Assembly: GCA_031761405.1 (NCBI GenBank)
Contig: JASEVX010000008.1
Span: 46,397,419 to 46,461,418 of the forward strand
DNA from: Serripes groenlandicus
Taxonomy: Eukaryota > Mollusca > Bivalvia > Cardiida > Cardiidae
Direction: 5' to 3'
Length of the DNA: 64,000 bases
The stretch's first letter is position 1. Each line of letters begins with the position of its first letter. Position numbers and translations under genes: made by a program. This document shows positions 10,741-23,206 of the stretch, one piece after another. A model generated the notes under the pieces. That model was not told the origin of the DNA and did not search any database. It was given only the letters and a program-made list of their open reading frames with translations.

Positions 10741-11084
10741 AAAAAACTAAAATGAAGATGCTACAATTAATTTAACCAAATACAACCGAATGAATCGATA
10801 TAAACCCAAATATTTAGCCCGTCCGAGGGAAAGGGTTCACGCTTGCATTTGTGCACAGTGAAAACCCAATTTCCCGGGTGTACCTCAAAGTCTGATCAAT
10901 ATAATACACAGTAGATATACTTTACATGACCTTGCAATACTATTTTCTCTATTTGTGAGGATTATAATAAGACGGAGCAGGCGTATAGGGTGATCTGAAC
11001 CTACATCGTTCAGAAACGCCAACGTTTACCTTTTATCGTGGGCGGGCTCCTTTATTTCTTAAGACTTTAACAATGCTAGTAATG

Positions 11085-11240
11085 GCTGCTCTCTCTGGCG
11101 TAACGGGGTTGCTCGTTAGCATTACGACTGACTGACTGGTGTCAGGATAAACGGACCAGTAGTAATGTTAACTTACCCAGAAAATGACGTGATGTAACTG
11201 AAACATTGTTAAAAGCGGAGTAAAGCAACACACACTCAAT
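11085..11240 (+). mobile_element. SINE (S2 body and tail)
   Basis: GTAATGGCTGCTCTCTCTGG, GTTAGCATTACGACTGACTG, GTGTCAGGATAAACGGACCA, ACTTACCCAGAAAATGACG, TGTAACTGAAACATTGTT and an (ATCA)n end. The triple hairpin starts exactly at its 3' end. Confidence 0.82.
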
Positions 11241-11363
11241 CAATCTCCTTCGCAGAGTTGTCGTTCCTTACACTCACCACATATGGTGAGTGTAAGGAAC
11301 GACAACTCTGCGAAGGAGATTGACGGTGAGTGTAAGGAACGACAACTCTGCGAAGGAGATTGA
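11240..11363. repeat. 40-bp perfect hairpin plus a third direct copy
   Basis: Arms 11240-11279 and 11284-11323 are perfectly complementary around a 4-nt loop (CATA). A third copy of the right arm follows directly at 11325-11363. The unit contains GGTGAGTGTAAGGAACGACA then ACTCTGCGAAGGAGATTGA. Confidence 0.95.
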
Positions 11364-11898
11364 CACTCAATCAGAAACGCCAACGTGTACGATTTACTTG
11401 GGCAGGCTCATATATTTCTTTTAAATCTTAAAGTTGCAAAGTGCATTTTGTCATGTCTCACGTATGTTTGTATATGTTTTGAAACTGCACGTGATCTTTC
11501 AGTGTCGTCGTGAGTAAGGTTCAGAGAGTTTATTCGAGAGCTCGCTTCCTTTTCCAACTTCTTTTCTAAATCCGACCCTGATTTTATTTGCGGCTTGCCT
11601 TGCCTTGTACTGGTCTTGTACATGAATTTAGACGAACACCTACCGTTTTTCATCATAGAAATGTTTTAACATGTCTCTGGTAAGAAGCTCTTCTTTGATG
11701 TTATCTAAGTGATTTCCTTGTTAAATGTTTGACCAGTATAGTATTGTAATCTGATTTGTCTTAGATATTGTTCCATGTGTCAATTTGCCCATTGATTACA
11801 TTTGACCATGTGTACATGTGTCAATTTGTCTATTTGTCCATATGTCCGGTTGTACATTTAACCATTTGACAATGTGAACATTTGGCCATTTAACCATA

Positions 11899-12134
11899 TC
11901 GAGGGCTTGGCGTGAAAGGGTTGTAACTTAAAACCTATTTTGAAAACCCTGGTTTAGGGGCAATTTAGACCCTTTTGTAAACAATGCAAATTTAGGTGCC
12001 ATTGCTCAGAACGTAAATTTACATTGTTTACCAAGAAAAGTGATTTAACACTTATAAAGACTTTATGGCGAGGTGATTAACCTTGGTAAAAAAATACCAA
12101 TTTTAGATACAACTGTTTCACGCCAAGCCCTCGA
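11899..12134. mobile_element. Family A MITE (copy 3), hairpin tip deleted
   Basis: Termini TCGAGGGCTTGGCGTGAAAG and CACGCCAAGCCCTCGA, flanked by TA on both sides. The distal arm of the central stem is lost (GCCATTGCTCAGAACG is followed directly by TAAATTTACATTG). Confidence 0.93.
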
Positions 12135-12294
12135 TATGTTCATTTGTCCTTGTGCTACCAGTGAATGAATAGCGTGCAATGAAGACCAAATCTAGACAAA
12201 AGACAAAATGGCATTGCTCTACATCGATTGAAATTGCGTTTAAATTGTGCGTGAATGCAATTTTTCTCACAAACAGTACTACTGGTCCCTTTAT

Positions 12295-12438
12295 TCTAAA
12301 GACTTTAAAAATGAAAGAAATGGCTGCCCCGATTGGCGCTCAAATGATCCAGGTAGTACTGGTAACTTACCCAGCAAGCTCCGTGATGTAACTGACAAAG
12401 TATTGAAAGCGGCGTCAGACTCCAATCAATCAACCAAT
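12295..12438 (+). mobile_element. SINE fragment (S2 body and tail)
   Basis: AATGGCTGCCCCGATTGGCG, AGTACTGGTAACTTACCCAG, CCGTGATGTAACTGACAAAG, AAAGCGGCGT and a CAATCAATCAACCAAT end. Confidence 0.8.
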
Positions 12439-12454
12439 TATCCTCACACAAGCC

Positions 12455-12848
12455 AGTCGGTCGTAATGCTAATCCCGCAACCCTGAGCGCCATGGAGGGC
12501 ATTTTAGAAGTATATCGAGGGCTTGGCGGGAAACGGTTGTAACTAAAATTAAATTCGTATTTTTTAATCAATGTTAATCACTTCGCAATAAAGTCTTTAT
12601 AAGCGTTTACTCATTTTTCTTGGTAAACAATGGAAATTTAGGTGTCATTGCTCGTTCTGAGCAATGGCACCTAAATTTGCATTGTTTACAACGGGGTCAA
12701 AATTGCCCCTAAACCAAGGTTTTCAAAATAGGTTTTTAGTCGAAACCGTTTCACGCCAGGCCCTCGATATGGTATGACCCGGCCGGTGATCGCACCAATG
12801 ACCTCCCGCATACGAGGCGGACGATCAACCACTTAACCATCGAGGCAG
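12455..12848 (-). mobile_element. SINE (S2) interrupted by a family A element
   Basis: Left part 12455-12514 (CAGTCGGTCGTAATGCTAA, CTGAGCGCCATGGAGGGCA) and right part 12768-12848 (TATGACCCGGCCGGTGATCG, then a tRNA-like head on the minus strand) are contiguous in other copies (for example 45945-46142). The A element at 12515-12767 sits between them. Confidence 0.82.
12515..12767. mobile_element. Family A MITE (copy 4), nested in a SINE
   Basis: Termini TCGAGGGCTTGGCGGGAAAC and CGCCAGGCCCTCGA. TA at 12513-12514 is duplicated at 12768-12769. Intact central stem AATTTAGGTGTCATTGCTCG / TTCTGAGCAATGGCACC. Confidence 0.95.
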
Positions 12849-12849
12849 T

Positions 12850-13750
12850 TTTCTCATGGACAGACGTATCCTATCTGCGTTTTATTACTTCAACTTTGCA
12901 AGTTTTCATACCACACATAGTTGTAAAACACATTGTACGTGCATAATAGCATTGCGGTTAGCTGGTTATAGTGGAGTCAGAAGTCAATGTCTAGAGGAGA
13001 AATGTCTGTATTATTCTCAGAAGAAATATCCCGAGAGGAACATCCGACACAGTTTTTTACACTTTTCTGTCTGCGTACAATTAAATAATCCCATAACTGA
13101 AAGCTACGGTCTCGTCCAAATGAATCCTTACTGAGTTAAACGTCATTTGTGTTCAATTACTGTTTGATTACAAGTCATTTATAAATATATTTTTAAAATG
13201 GTCCGTTTCAGTAGTTGTATATGTTCCTGATAAAAACTGCACATCGCTGGCAGGTGTTTCTATCTCTGTATTAATCCAAGTGTTATACAAACGAAGAAAC
13301 GCTGCTTAAGAAATGGACAGACGCTGTTTATTGACCGTTGTATTCATTAATGGAAACACATATCGCTTTGATCTGGTTCGACATGCCACACTATCAATAG
13401 AAATACGCAGGAACTGTCATATCGATTTGAATAGAGATATAAATGGTGATCTAAGAATATCAACCTTAACGTAGTTAAGTACATGCGTTGAATAAAAACC
13501 TGCGTGTGCAAAGGACACGATTGCTGATCTATATCAACACCGGTTTACGATGCCTTACGGCCGACTTTTATTGAGTACAACTCATATTCATTTCAATAAT
13601 GCATTGGGGAAAAAAGGGAAATACTTGAACTCCTGATTGGTAATGATCCTGTTTTCAAAAGTTACAAAATGTTTAAGTATTGTCAGTAACATACATTCCG
13701 CTCCGTCATAGCAACTCATACATATCCAAATGTCACCTACAGTCTTAATC
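12850..13750. other. No recognisable gene
   Basis: A 92-codon open frame at 12856-13134 (+) has no recognisable motif. Nothing else of note. Confidence 0.4.
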
Positions 13751-13756
13751 AAGAAA

Positions 13757-13840
13757 CCCTCGGTGTTGTAGAGATAGAGAGTCCGACTCTGTGCTGGAGT
13801 TCAAGGGTTCGAATCTAGGCCCGATCACACCTAAGACGTT
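13757..13840 (+). mobile_element. tRNA-like SINE head, fragment
   Basis: CGGTGTTGTAGAGATAGAGA (box A-like) and GGGTTCGAATCTAGGCCCGA (box B-like) resemble the heads of S2-type SINEs here. There is no acceptor stem pairing for a functional tRNA. Confidence 0.6.
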
Positions 13841-14046
13841 CCTGTCTAGGCGCTTACGATTGTTAGATTAGCAAGTGTTTGATCATTGTAATTTTTTTTT
13901 TTAAAACAGTATCAAACGGAATACATTTCTAATTCGATAAGGGTCTCATCTTCCCCACACTATTATAAATCGCGAATCAAATTCAAACGTTCAATTTCTA
14001 GACGTACCATTTGTCCCATTAGTGATTTCAAATTGTATAAGTATAT

Positions 14047-14307
14047 CAGCCGTCTCGCGAGAAAACCAACATTGTGGACTCTGCGTAAAGTATCGACCCG
14101 GATCAGCTTAAGCATGCCGCGTAGGCTTACCCGGATAGACACTTTTAGCCTCCTGTCGATTTTCTGTTTCAGGAACCATTACTCTATACCTATATCCCCA
14201 TGAGACGGAATGTGTCGGCACGGATCAGTCTGCGCGGACTGCGCATGCTGATCTGGATCGATATATCACGCAGAGGACATACTGTTGCTTTTCTCGAGGG
14301 ACGGCTC
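14047..14307. mobile_element. Family E inverted-repeat element (copy 1)
   Basis: Left end AGCCGTCTCGCGAGAAAACC AACATTGTGGACTCTGCG; right end ..CGCAGAGGACATACTGTTGC TTTTCTCGAGGGACGGCTC. The middle has GATCAGCTTAAGCATGCCGC and GTCTGCGCGGACTGCG. AT-rich flanks (ATAT) leave the duplication length ambiguous. Confidence 0.88.
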
Positions 14308-14309
14308 AT

Positions 14310-14960
14310 ATCACTTTAAAAGAATGCCAATTGGATATCAATGATGATCTCCCCTCTAGGACAGCGTAGACGAAAATTAATAAACATTTAGATATCCTGC
14401 GTCATTGAACGGACAATAAACCTGTATTCATTAATTAGTGAGATTGAGTAGGAATGCTTTACCGCCATTACACATGCGTTTCTTGTGATTTATTGAGCAT
14501 TAATGACGGCCCGGAGCTGCACCGTTTTAATTTATAATACTATACGCGACGGCAATGTACTATTTTAAATAACAGTTAAGAGTAATGAAGACTAAGATCA
14601 CACTATGCCTTCGTATAGTATCAACTGGATCTACATTGTTCGCTACTTATGTTTCCTATTTTGTAGGCAATGTTATACTATAAACAACTTTTGAATGCAA
14701 AGCAAACTACGGTTAGACTGTACCTTAGTGAAGTAAAATCTTCATCTTCATTTTAAACTGTATTTGAGACAGCAATACTTTAAACAGCACTTGGGAAAAC
14801 CAAACCTATGTTTAGGATCCAAATTGATAATCCTTTTCCGAAATGGTATTTCAACCTTTATGTGCGTAGGAGGATCTTTAATTCACACCTGTACTACTTG
14901 GAATAGGAATTCCCTGTCTATGGCAATGTATTTTTAGTTTCCCAATTCCTCATTACCTGC
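14310..14960. other. No recognisable gene
   Basis: No coding or mobile signature that I can support. Confidence 0.4.
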
Positions 14961-14964
14961 ATAA

Positions 14965-15048
14965 ATGACCATGCTATAAAAGACCACGTGTGAAAGAAGA
15001 CCATATTGTTGTGTTCTCATGGGTGGTCGTTATACACAGGTTTCAACT
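14965..15048 (-). mobile_element. Family G fragment
   Basis: AAGACCATATTGTTGTGTTC, GGGTGGTCGTTATACACAGG and TTTCAACTCT match the terminal part of the complete G element at 57581-57756. Confidence 0.6.
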
Positions 15049-15049
15049 C

Positions 15050-15855
15050 TAGTTGCAATTGCATAACGGTTGGTTTTCGAAGAGCGCCGTTCATTTTAGA
15101 ATTGCTTATAACATAAAACTGGTTCACAGATAAATCAGAATTATCAGCACACGATTTAATTTTGTAGCGCTTTGTAAAAAAAGAGCCAAAGCCGAAGACG
15201 CCATTACAAAGTATATCGCCATTTAACATGGTAGTATACCGTTCTCAGAAGATAACTTTCTTAATTACCATATAAAGCGCTAAGACGTATTTTATTAAAT
15301 GGTTATGTAACACTAAGCAGTCGCACAATAAACATAATTACCCAACAATAAATATCCCCGACTCTGCTCCACATAATTCACAAGCTGCGACTAGCAAAAG
15401 AAATCCCTCGTTCACTATTTTAAAAGGATGAGCTCAGATAAGCTTTTTTCCCCCATTCCCACCAGGGCCTTCAAATTTTACATAACACAAATGTACCGTC
15501 AGATGAGAATCCTAAAATTGATCAATTAGATAAAAGATTGAGAACGCCCTCTCATTTTTCGAAGCAAGAAACGTTAATTGAATAACAAACAAACCGAGAT
15601 ACTAAAATGACCCGACGTATATACCACAGGCTCTGTTCTTCCGTACTTTATAGCGGCAATAAACAAGGACTGTAAAAGTGATTAAATGCTAGTCTGGGGT
15701 TCTCTTTTCTCTAATCCTGCCGTAACCTCATTAACGAGGGTCATATCCAGTTAATTATCATTTTTTGTTGCGAGTTCTAGCTCCTTCCTCAACCAAGGGA
15801 CTTTTGTTCTCGTCTTTGAAATATCCCGATTCTACTACAATATTCAAACGCAGTA
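15050..15855. other. No recognisable gene
   Basis: Open frames are short and featureless. Confidence 0.4.
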
Positions 15856-15856
15856 T

Positions 15857-16089
15857 CTAAACCATTCCCCACATACATATCACAATCCGCAGCAGGCGAC
15901 TATTAAAGCAGATGTGCAAAACTATGAAACACATGTATAAATGAAAATATACGTATTGAACATAATTGAAAACATTGTGGCAAAATGAGAAATTACTCAT
16001 TATGAACAATTTCTGCTTTTGTCATAATGTTTTCAAAAGTCGACTGCTGCAGAGGCCCAAGCAATCGTCCGTATGTGGGAAAGGTTTAA
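15857..16089. mobile_element. Family B MITE, diverged
   Basis: CCATTCCCCACATAC left end, TGTGGGAAAGG with TTAA at 16086-16089. Central AAATTACTCATTATGAACAA TTTC stem with one broken pair. TCTGC/GCAGAGG subterminal motifs present. Confidence 0.85.
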
Positions 16090-16139
16090 GACCCAAGTCT
16101 CAAGCATGTATATTCTCTTTATAATCACATATCTGTGTT

Positions 16140-16720
16140 TCAGAACCGTCGCTGACGAACCATTTAGTAGTAAGATTCAAGTACAAATTTTAATATCAGA
16201 GCCTCCAGCTTTGTAGAATTCTTTAATAGCCGCGTGAGATCTCTTAAAAATCATCGCGGACTCAACGTTTGTAACAATAACATTCAAACATAAACTTTTA
16301 TAACTAATTGCATATCGCCAGCATTGTTTAATACCTTCATGTTAAATATGCTTTTTCTTCGTACCATCGCTGAACGTTTAATCATTATATTCAAACAAAA
16401 ACATTTAGAACTAAGCATTGTTGAATCCCTTCATAATCATATGCTATTTCTTAAGAACCATCGCATACTCAGAGTTTAACAGTTAGATTCAAACACAAAC
16501 CTTTATAACCAATTTCAAATCTCCAGCATCGTCGAATCCTATTTTAATGATATGATACTTTTTTTTCATTTCCATCGCCGACTAAATGTTTAACAGTTAG
16601 ATTTAAGTAAACACAAACTTTTATAACTAAATACAAGTCTCCAGCATCGTTGAATCCCCTCATCATCATATGATACTCTTTCAGTTGAATCGCTGACTAA
16701 ACGTTTAACAGTAAGATTGC
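16140..16720. repeat. Diverged ~100-120-bp tandem repeat, about 5 units
   Basis: Each unit repeats CCAGCATCGTTGAATCC, CATCATATGATACT, CATCGCTGACTAAACG, TTTAACAGTTAGATTCAA and ACTTTTATAACTAA in the same order. Unit starts are near 16209, 16317, 16417, 16520 and 16640. Confidence 0.8.
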
Positions 16721-16764
16721 TTAGAGAGTATATTGTGTACAATACCTGGTATGAGACAGACAGT

Positions 16765-16830
16765 GAACTTGCTGCCGTACGTGATATGACTGAACAGTTG
16801 TGGAAAACGGCGTTAAAACCCAACCAATCA
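16765..16830 (+). mobile_element. SINE 3' tail fragment
   Basis: CTTGCTGCCGTACGTGATAT, GAACAGTTGTGGAAAACGGC, GTTAAAACCCAACCAATCAA. Confidence 0.75.
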
Positions 16831-17463
16831 ATACATAGTGGGGACGTTAAATAACTAAATATTGAGAGAATCTGTATTCCGCAGCTCACTTAATTAAACG
16901 GAATGTTATCCACAACTCCATTATGCTGTTAACTTTAAAGATATTTTCTTTATTTGCTTATAGCCCTAAAGTCTGCATGCTTAGGGTATTTATGGCTCTC
17001 CTTCCCCCACTTATGTGCACAATGCAATTATACTGAAGTGTTAGTAAAAATTAAACTCGAGCACAACTGCATTACTGAAGTGGCTAAGGAGCAATAAAAG
17101 TGGATAGAACAATTGAGCCATTTCTTATTTTATTTCATTCGTTTGTACCTTCAAACGTTTCTATTTCATCTTCCTTCTCATCCACATTATAATAGTAATG
17201 TTTGAAACACTTATCTATGAGGGTATCTAGTTCGATATTATTTCTCTTAACAATTAATCAATGCAATCTGGATGTTATCATTTGCATTTGCATCAATAGC
17301 AGTTGTGTTTAAGCATAGCTATCATTTTTCGATAGCTCCTTGGTTAAACATTCTTTAGTTTTTGTTTTCTGTATCAATTCAATCCATTTACCCTTTACGC
17401 GAACAATGTAGTCCTTTCAGGAAAACTTTACTAGACTAAATGTGTTAACCTAAAAAATAAGAG

Positions 17464-17612
17464 ACCGAGCCTGGGACTCTCAGTCGATATCGACGCGGAC
17501 TGTCAATCCCTAGCTCGTCTAACATTCTTTTCGACATTTGACAAACTTCAATGCGAAAAGCTTCATTCGTCTCCCACCAATTTGCTAACAATATTATGTG
17601 GTAAACAACAAC
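17464..17612 (+). mobile_element. S1 SINE head fragment, decayed
   Basis: GAGCCTGGGACTCTCAGTCG and GACGCGGACTGTCAATCC align with the S1 head, followed by a decayed body (CATTCGTCTCCCACCAATTT). Confidence 0.65.
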
Positions 17613-18685
17613 TAGATAATTCGTTCTCCAAATTGACCAATCATAAGCCTGAAGCTTATATGGAGTAAACAGTTCAGTTCTGACAGAGCAACAAGAACGT
17701 TTTCAGAGTTTTAAAGATTCGGACGCTCGTGTAAATGCTTATCCAGGTAGCTAACAAAAATAACGAGTTCAAACAAGTATGATATCATTCACCAGAAAAT
17801 AGCAATGCTTAACTGTTATTCGAGTACCTATTAAGTCCCGACTTGTGTAATTTAAGCAGTTTACGTATTCTCGAGTATTGAGTCTTACAATAAAATACAT
17901 AGGAACAGCATGTAGTATTTACGCATGCGCCGATTGTTTCATTTTAAAGCTGTTATCTTATTTAAAGTATGTATGAGCAGAGATCTGTGAAAATGACATA
18001 AAGGTTTTTTGCCAACTGTATTATGTAACATACTATAACTGTGGGTTCTTGCTACGCACATGCCACGGGCGGCATCTTTATATTTATACCTGAGTATTTA
18101 CCTCACAATGTTACCAAGGGGACCCTGCCTTTTTTAAAAGTAAGAGAGCTAGGAAGTGAGGAAAGTTTGGGAGACATGTTGATTGAGCAAGGCGTTTCGA
18201 ACGAGATGGGCAATGTTAGTGGATTGGTATGCTAGGAGGAGGTGTTTATACATGCAAGACGTATAGCAGACATAATTCAGAGAGAGGTGTTGAGCAGGCA
18301 GTTGACGTGAGGGACGCAGTAGATGAGGCGTACATTTGAATAACAGTTATGTGTTTGTTTATTAGACAATATCTCTTTAGTAGTAAATGAAATGATAAAA
18401 ACACAGAGCCAACAACGTTTTGATAAACGATGCGATATCCTTTTTTGTCACAATTACACTTATTCAGAGGTCTCATTTGGCTCTGCAAAGTTCATATATT
18501 TACCATATATAATGTTTTCAAGAAAAGTCTGTAAAGCAGTATCCAATACCATGGATTGGATGTGTTAGGATAATCTTTTATCACACCCAACGTGTCTAAT
18601 ATGTCTGGCCAATTCACTAGGGATGACACTTTATTTAAAATTCATTTTGAATTATTACTTTTGTCTGTGTGCAAGGTACTTTCAA
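17613..18685. other. No recognisable gene
   Basis: Short open frames on both strands without motifs. Confidence 0.4.
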
Positions 18686-18689
18686 CAGT

Positions 18690-18815
18690 AGTTCAGTTAT
18701 ACATATATTATGGCGTTTACTTGGTACGGTACCAGTGCTTCTGGTCGTCTATTTATCCTGGGAGAAGCGAGTCAGTCGCAATGCTAACCCCATAATGATG
18801 CACGTTAAGGAGGGA
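18690..18815 (-). mobile_element. SINE fragment (S2 body)
   Basis: GGCGTTTACTTGGTACGGTA, CCAGTGCTTCTGGTCGTC and GAGTCAGTCGCAATGCTAAC are eroded S2 body blocks in minus orientation. Confidence 0.65.
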
Positions 18816-19296
18816 AAGTATAATTTGAGTATTTGGTATAATCTTTTTTACAAATATTTTTAGAAATTTACGGCGATGATTAATTAAAGTTCTTCTTTTA
18901 AAAATAATTTATTTTGGAGATTTGATAAATAGCAGGATAAATAGCAGCATCGTCTTCGGGAAGCTATGGGTGAAGTGTCCATTACATTGCCATACTTACT
19001 AATATAAATGTTAATGTACGTAGTAGCCTTTGCAAGTGAAGATGAAATTGCATGTACGTCACCACCAACGTTACGTCATAATGATGTCATTGATTTTTTA
19101 TCAACGTTCATCGATGGTACACGTATATAATTGACCATTGAACATTCGATACGATCAATCGTATCCCAATGCTTTAACCTACTAATAACAAGCCCGTGTT
19201 GACGCACTCACGTATTATAAGCGCGAAAATGACTCTCGGGATAGAATTATGTAACAAATACAAAAACACAAAACTATAATGGTACATGTACATGTA

Positions 19297-19471
19297 CGGT
19301 CAAACCCGTGTTTAAAGACCACCCATGGGAAGAGAACAATCTGGTCTTTGTTCACAGGTGGTCTTTAACTACAGGGTAATTTATCCAGAAAAAGAGTAAA
19401 TGGGAAATTAAAAGTTTTGCCTCAGACAAGGAACTGCTAAACAAATGTGGTCTTCAGGACAGGTCGGACTG
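19297..19471 (+). mobile_element. Family G MITE (complete, ~175 bp)
   Basis: CGGTCAAACCCGTGTTTAAA at the left and ACAGGTCGGACTG at the right form terminal inverted repeats. TA is at 19295-19296 and 19472-19473. Internal CACAGGTGGTCTTTAACTAC. The TA duplication and CAGTC-type ends are typical of Tc1/mariner/pogo non-autonomous elements. Confidence 0.82.
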
Positions 19472-19474
19472 TAT

Positions 19475-20300
19475 ATTAATAATGTGATGCCATAGCTGTT
19501 TCGAGGCAAGACATCGGACGGATTCCCCTTTACACGACCAACAGTACTAAACGATTTGTAAAGTCGGTAAACAGATCTGTTTAAAACTTAATCGGTTTCT
19601 CAACAATATCTTTGTTGACTTCAAGTCAATCCTTCAATACCATTATCTTGTAACTATGTTGCATTACAGGATGTATTTATCTCTGTATGGAAGCTATGCG
19701 GATCATGGTAAAACGTTTGCACGCTTCGCGACGCCTTCTGGTAATTACCAAAACATCTTTCTCACATTTTAATGAATCTACAATACCCTTCAGTGTATTG
19801 TCTGTCACACACGTTACGTTTACCCTTTTTTACAAACTAAGGTCAGAGTTCTAGTTAAGAGAGAGTTACGTATTATTTGCTACACAACTGCTCTCGTATT
19901 CCTAATCTAACTATATGGGCATTGCATGCTATTTCAAAAAAGAAAGAACACAATGTATATTCTATTATATATAGACTACGGCTTTAATTTCCTCGCCAGC
20001 CTGATTTGACCCATGTTTGCATTTCGATACAATACACAATAAAGCATTATGCGCCAGCATGTGAACAAATATCTACTCTAAACACTGGTAGCAAGGATTT
20101 TATCTAGTTTAAACATATTTTATTGTCAAATAAATCACATGGAATAACAACATTAGAGATTACATATAAAGCAAAAGGGTCGAGCCACAAGTTATCAAAC
20201 TTAATTACGGCTCTCCCCGTAAATTGAACAAGAACAACATGATATTAAGAACGTCATAGTGAATAATTGATTTGAAATAAATATGTCTAACTGCAGTTTG
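19475..20300. other. No recognisable gene
   Basis: AT-rich, with no coding or mobile signature. Confidence 0.4.
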
Positions 20301-20316
20301 ATATTACCATAAATAT

Positions 20317-20424
<108 letters not shown>

Positions 20425-20767
20425 GTTTCATGAGTTTGAAATGATAAGATGTCAGTTAAAGACAGAAGAATACTATTGTAGGGTCAGCCTGCATTATAGG
20501 ACATTGTTATAGTTATAGTTACTGTTTGAAGCGCTTTGTATCATCAATATATCGGTTTACGGAGACCAGACGTACACACCCATCACCAACGGTGATATTT
20601 GACAGATTGGACATAAAAAACATTGCAACCAGTATTTCTGAAATCATTGTAGTAAGACTAAGTCACAGTTATTTGAAAGAAGCATCCCTTACACAAAACA
20701 AACTCCATACCAACTTAGTTACCAACTGAGTAGAGACAAAGTACCGTATATATCAAAAGTAAAACAT

Positions 20768-21192
20768 CCTCCAAAAAAAGCCAACGAATATAAGAAATAA
20801 CGTACGAATACAATTTGATTTCTGGTAATTACATTATATCTTTACACGACATGTTCACGATGCACATTACGAACAAACACTGCGATGTGGCACCCACTCA
20901 TAAGTTGATTTTTTGTTGTTGAAGTTTGTTAATTATCTTGTTACTTGTTCATCTGTTTCCATGGCGTAGGATGAATTAGACAAACACCCTCCAAAAAAAG
21001 ACAACGAATATAAAACATACGAACAAATATAATTTTATTTCTGGTAATCACATTATATCATTACATGACATGTTCACGATGCAGATTACGAACAAACACT
21101 GCGATGAGAAATGTTGTTAAAGTTTGTCAAAAATACTTACACTGTTAATGATCTTGTTACTTGTTCATCTGTTTCCATGACGTAAGATGACT
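20768..21192. repeat. 220-bp tandem duplication, two diverged copies
   Basis: Copies 20768-20987 and 20988-21192 share CCTCCAAAAAAAG, CAACGAATATAA, TTTCTGGTAAT, GACATGTTCACGATGCA, ACGAACAAACACTGCGATG and TTACTTGTTCATCTGTTTCC in order. Small indels separate them. Confidence 0.92.
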
Positions 21193-22360
21193 TAAAAAGC
21201 AGCAAATCAGGTTATTTATAGTTCTCTTCTCCAAACAATATGAGCGATTTTCTATACAAAAAAACATTTATACGGTACCATATGTTTAGTTTAAAATTGT
21301 TATCATTTCGTATGCACTCGGCCTTTGCAGTTTTGAGTCGTGTTAAAGATTTATGTAAATACTTGTGTAAAGTCTCTTGGTGCCTAATAAATATCCCATC
21401 CATTGTAATAAGGGATTTTATATTATGAGTCAGTAGTAGTTTTCATGCTAAGGGAAAACTTGATAAGTGTATTTTCGTTTATCAGCCTCTAATTTAATGA
21501 AATAAGTTATTAATGTGTCTTGCAAACTCCAGTCTGAACACAGTGTCTTATTCAAATAATCTGTATGGCCTGTAATTGTTTGTAGAATTGAAGACAGTAT
21601 ATGTCAATGAAAAGGGAAAGACTGAATCTCAGTTGTTAGGACTTGTAGTCATCTTGTATATTATTCATATGGCAATAAAATATGTTTTAACTAAAACCAC
21701 AAAAGCAATCATGACAAATAAGCGTTAACATGTTTCGATGTGTACTAAATGTCACATATTTATTGCAACTAGATTATATGATATTTTGAAAAGTGCTAAG
21801 TTGTCCTTCTTCAATAAAGAAGGTCGCCAATTCACTGCGTTTTATGGTCCTCTTATGATAGTAATCAAAAGCAATATGCCATACTTACTGCAAATATCAA
21901 CTTTGATTGGCAGCAATTCGACAGACATCAGTAGATGATCCAAACCATTGAAAATATGCAAGGCTTTAGTACAATCAAAATGTTATGAACATAGAGGGAA
22001 GTCGGAAACCGTTCTTTAACCTTTAACCATTGGACATTTGGAATCGATTGTGCAAAAATTGTGCCATCAGATTACATTCAGACCAAATGGCAAATTAGCG
22101 CCGTCTCGCTATGCACTAAATTACTGGCTGCTGATCTCAACACGTTTAACTTAATAATCCCAGAATCGTCTTTGGACTCTTCCAAGTGCAAAGCTGGATA
22201 ATATCATTTTAGAAAGGTTAACACTAATCATCACAAAAGATAGTCTGTACCGATCGACCCTCTGATACTTGGAAATATATTTACTAAACTATATATAAAT
22301 TGGATTGTTTGTTTGGTAGGTGATTTGCGCAGCTTTCATACATGTTCCAATTATACTACA
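21193..22360. other. No recognisable gene
   Basis: Nothing beyond short open frames. Confidence 0.4.
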
Positions 22361-22364
22361 ATGT

Positions 22365-22455
22365 ATGTCAGTTACCAGTACTACTGGTCCATTATTTCTG
22401 ACACCGGCGAGTCAGTTGAAGTGCATACCCCACACTTGTGAGCGCCAAGAGGGAA
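22365..22455 (-). mobile_element. SINE fragment (S2 body)
   Basis: GTTACCAGTACTACTGGTCC, TCTGACACCGGCGAGTCAGT and GTGAGCGCCAAGAGGG. Confidence 0.75.
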
Positions 22456-22719
22456 AGAAATTACGATAGATAAAAGAAGGATGAGAAGCAAAATATACAG
22501 AATTTACAATATATTGAATATGTACTTTTGTTAATGCCAATCCTTGACTAGACTGTAAACTCACAATTATTTTACAAATCGTGTGTAGCAGAATTAGCGC
22601 TGAATCCAGACAAGACGGTATGGTACTGTTCAACCTTTCAAACTTACATCAAATATGCAGAAGTAGAATTTGAAACTTTTACGCAAAACTATTGAAATTT
22701 TCCATAAATGAAAGCATAT

Positions 22720-22830
22720 TTTGTTATAGTGTTGAAATCATTTCAGTAAAAGGAGACATTTCTCATTGAGAGAATTTTCTCCTTTTGCAACAATTTTGCA
22801 AAGGTCGTCTATATACTACTGCAAACTCGT
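22720..22830. mobile_element. Family B fragment
   Basis: AAAAGGAGACATTTCTCATT / GAGAGAATTTTCTCCTTTTG core and AAAGGTCGTCT. Confidence 0.65.
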
Positions 22831-22970
22831 CTTCGTCTTGAAAATGCTTAAAGCAGTGCAAAGAGATAAAACTATTAGCCGTTTGTTCTCATCCCATGTG
22901 TACTGACCTGAATAGGACAAAAAATCCCCCATGCCGGTCCTTGCGTTGCTAAATGATTCATTAACTGTTC

Positions 22971-23206
22971 TTAACCCTTCCCCACATACGAGCATTTTAT
23001 AACGCCTCTGTACCAGACGACCTTTGAAATCAATGTGGCAAAAGAAGAAATTGCTTATAATAAAATAAGCAATTTCTATTTTGAAACAATGTCTTGATTT
23101 TTTTTCGGTATTTGTTATTTCATTAATAGATAGTTTCCATGTCTTTGACTATGGTTTGCAGTGTCGTCTGCTACATGTTTTTAGTATGTGGGTAATGGAT
23201 AATTAA
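22971..23206. mobile_element. Family B MITE
   Basis: TTAACCCTTCCCCACATACG at the left; TAGTATGTGGGTAATGG at the right with TTAA near 23203. Core stem GAAATTGCTTATAATAAAAT AAGCAATTTC. Confidence 0.82.
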
